From NCBI GenBank assembly GCA_034437075.1, contig DAOTVD010000157.1:1-9203 (forward strand): a stretch of 9,203 bases of DNA, written 5' to 3'. Shown here piece by piece: positions 9,203 to 9,203 of the stretch (positions within the stretch are counted from its first letter, which is position 1; each line of letters begins with the position of its first letter). The DNA comes from DAOTVD01 sp034437075. Its GTDB lineage: Bacteria > Chloroflexota > Anaerolineae > Aggregatilineales > J027. The translations under genes and the position numbers were made by a program. The notes beneath the pieces were generated by a model. It saw only the letters and a list, made by a program, of their open reading frames with translations. It was not told the DNA's origin and searched no databases.

Positions 9203-9203
9203 G

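Noticed and set aside
1..9203. CRISPR array, tRNA/rRNA genes, insertion sequence or operon structure
   Set aside because: There are no regularly spaced direct repeats, no RNA-like conserved stretches, no terminal inverted repeats, and no intergenic space. The sense frame accounts for the entire window.

Overview
The whole window lies inside one protein-coding gene on the + strand. Reading codons from base 2, all 3,067 complete codons to base 9202 are sense codons, and no start or stop is visible. Both ends of the gene are outside the window. I see no second gene, RNA gene, promoter, terminator, mobile element or CRISPR array. The other open frames, mostly antisense, are shadows of this GC-rich coding strand.

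The product is a giant, acidic, beta-rich extracellular protein of the bacterial surface-repeat (DUF11-like) type. Bases 2-967 hold an N-terminal portion without a clear repeat signature, including an Asp-rich loop that could bind calcium. Bases 968-9094 hold about 17 diverged units, each with the core pattern of two beta strands around an Asn-rich turn (for example ITVTN, FEIEN, LTIQN). Spacing is irregular, at roughly 90-300 residues per unit, because many units carry long loops rich in Asp, Asn and Pro. The last unit (8732-9094) is the most canonical DUF11 domain. It is followed by an LPDTG sortase motif (9101-9115), a short basic linker, and a hydrophobic segment that runs off the end of the window. 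The stop codon is probably only a few tens of bases further on. The order of parts indicates export, then sortase-dependent or membrane anchoring by the C-terminus, with the repeats forming a long stalk outside the cell.

The composition is unusual. There are only six lysines in 3,067 residues, and all four of those inside the repeat array fall at the same place, the first strand of a DUF11-type unit. Cysteines by contrast are common and often come in pairs within a unit.

Organism: a bacterium of moderately high GC with a sortase-type anchor. The style (giant DUF11 protein, LPDTG, no S-layer or dockerin signature) fits Chloroflexota such as Anaerolineae, but this is a low-confidence guess. 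Actinomycetota or another phylum with sortases is possible.
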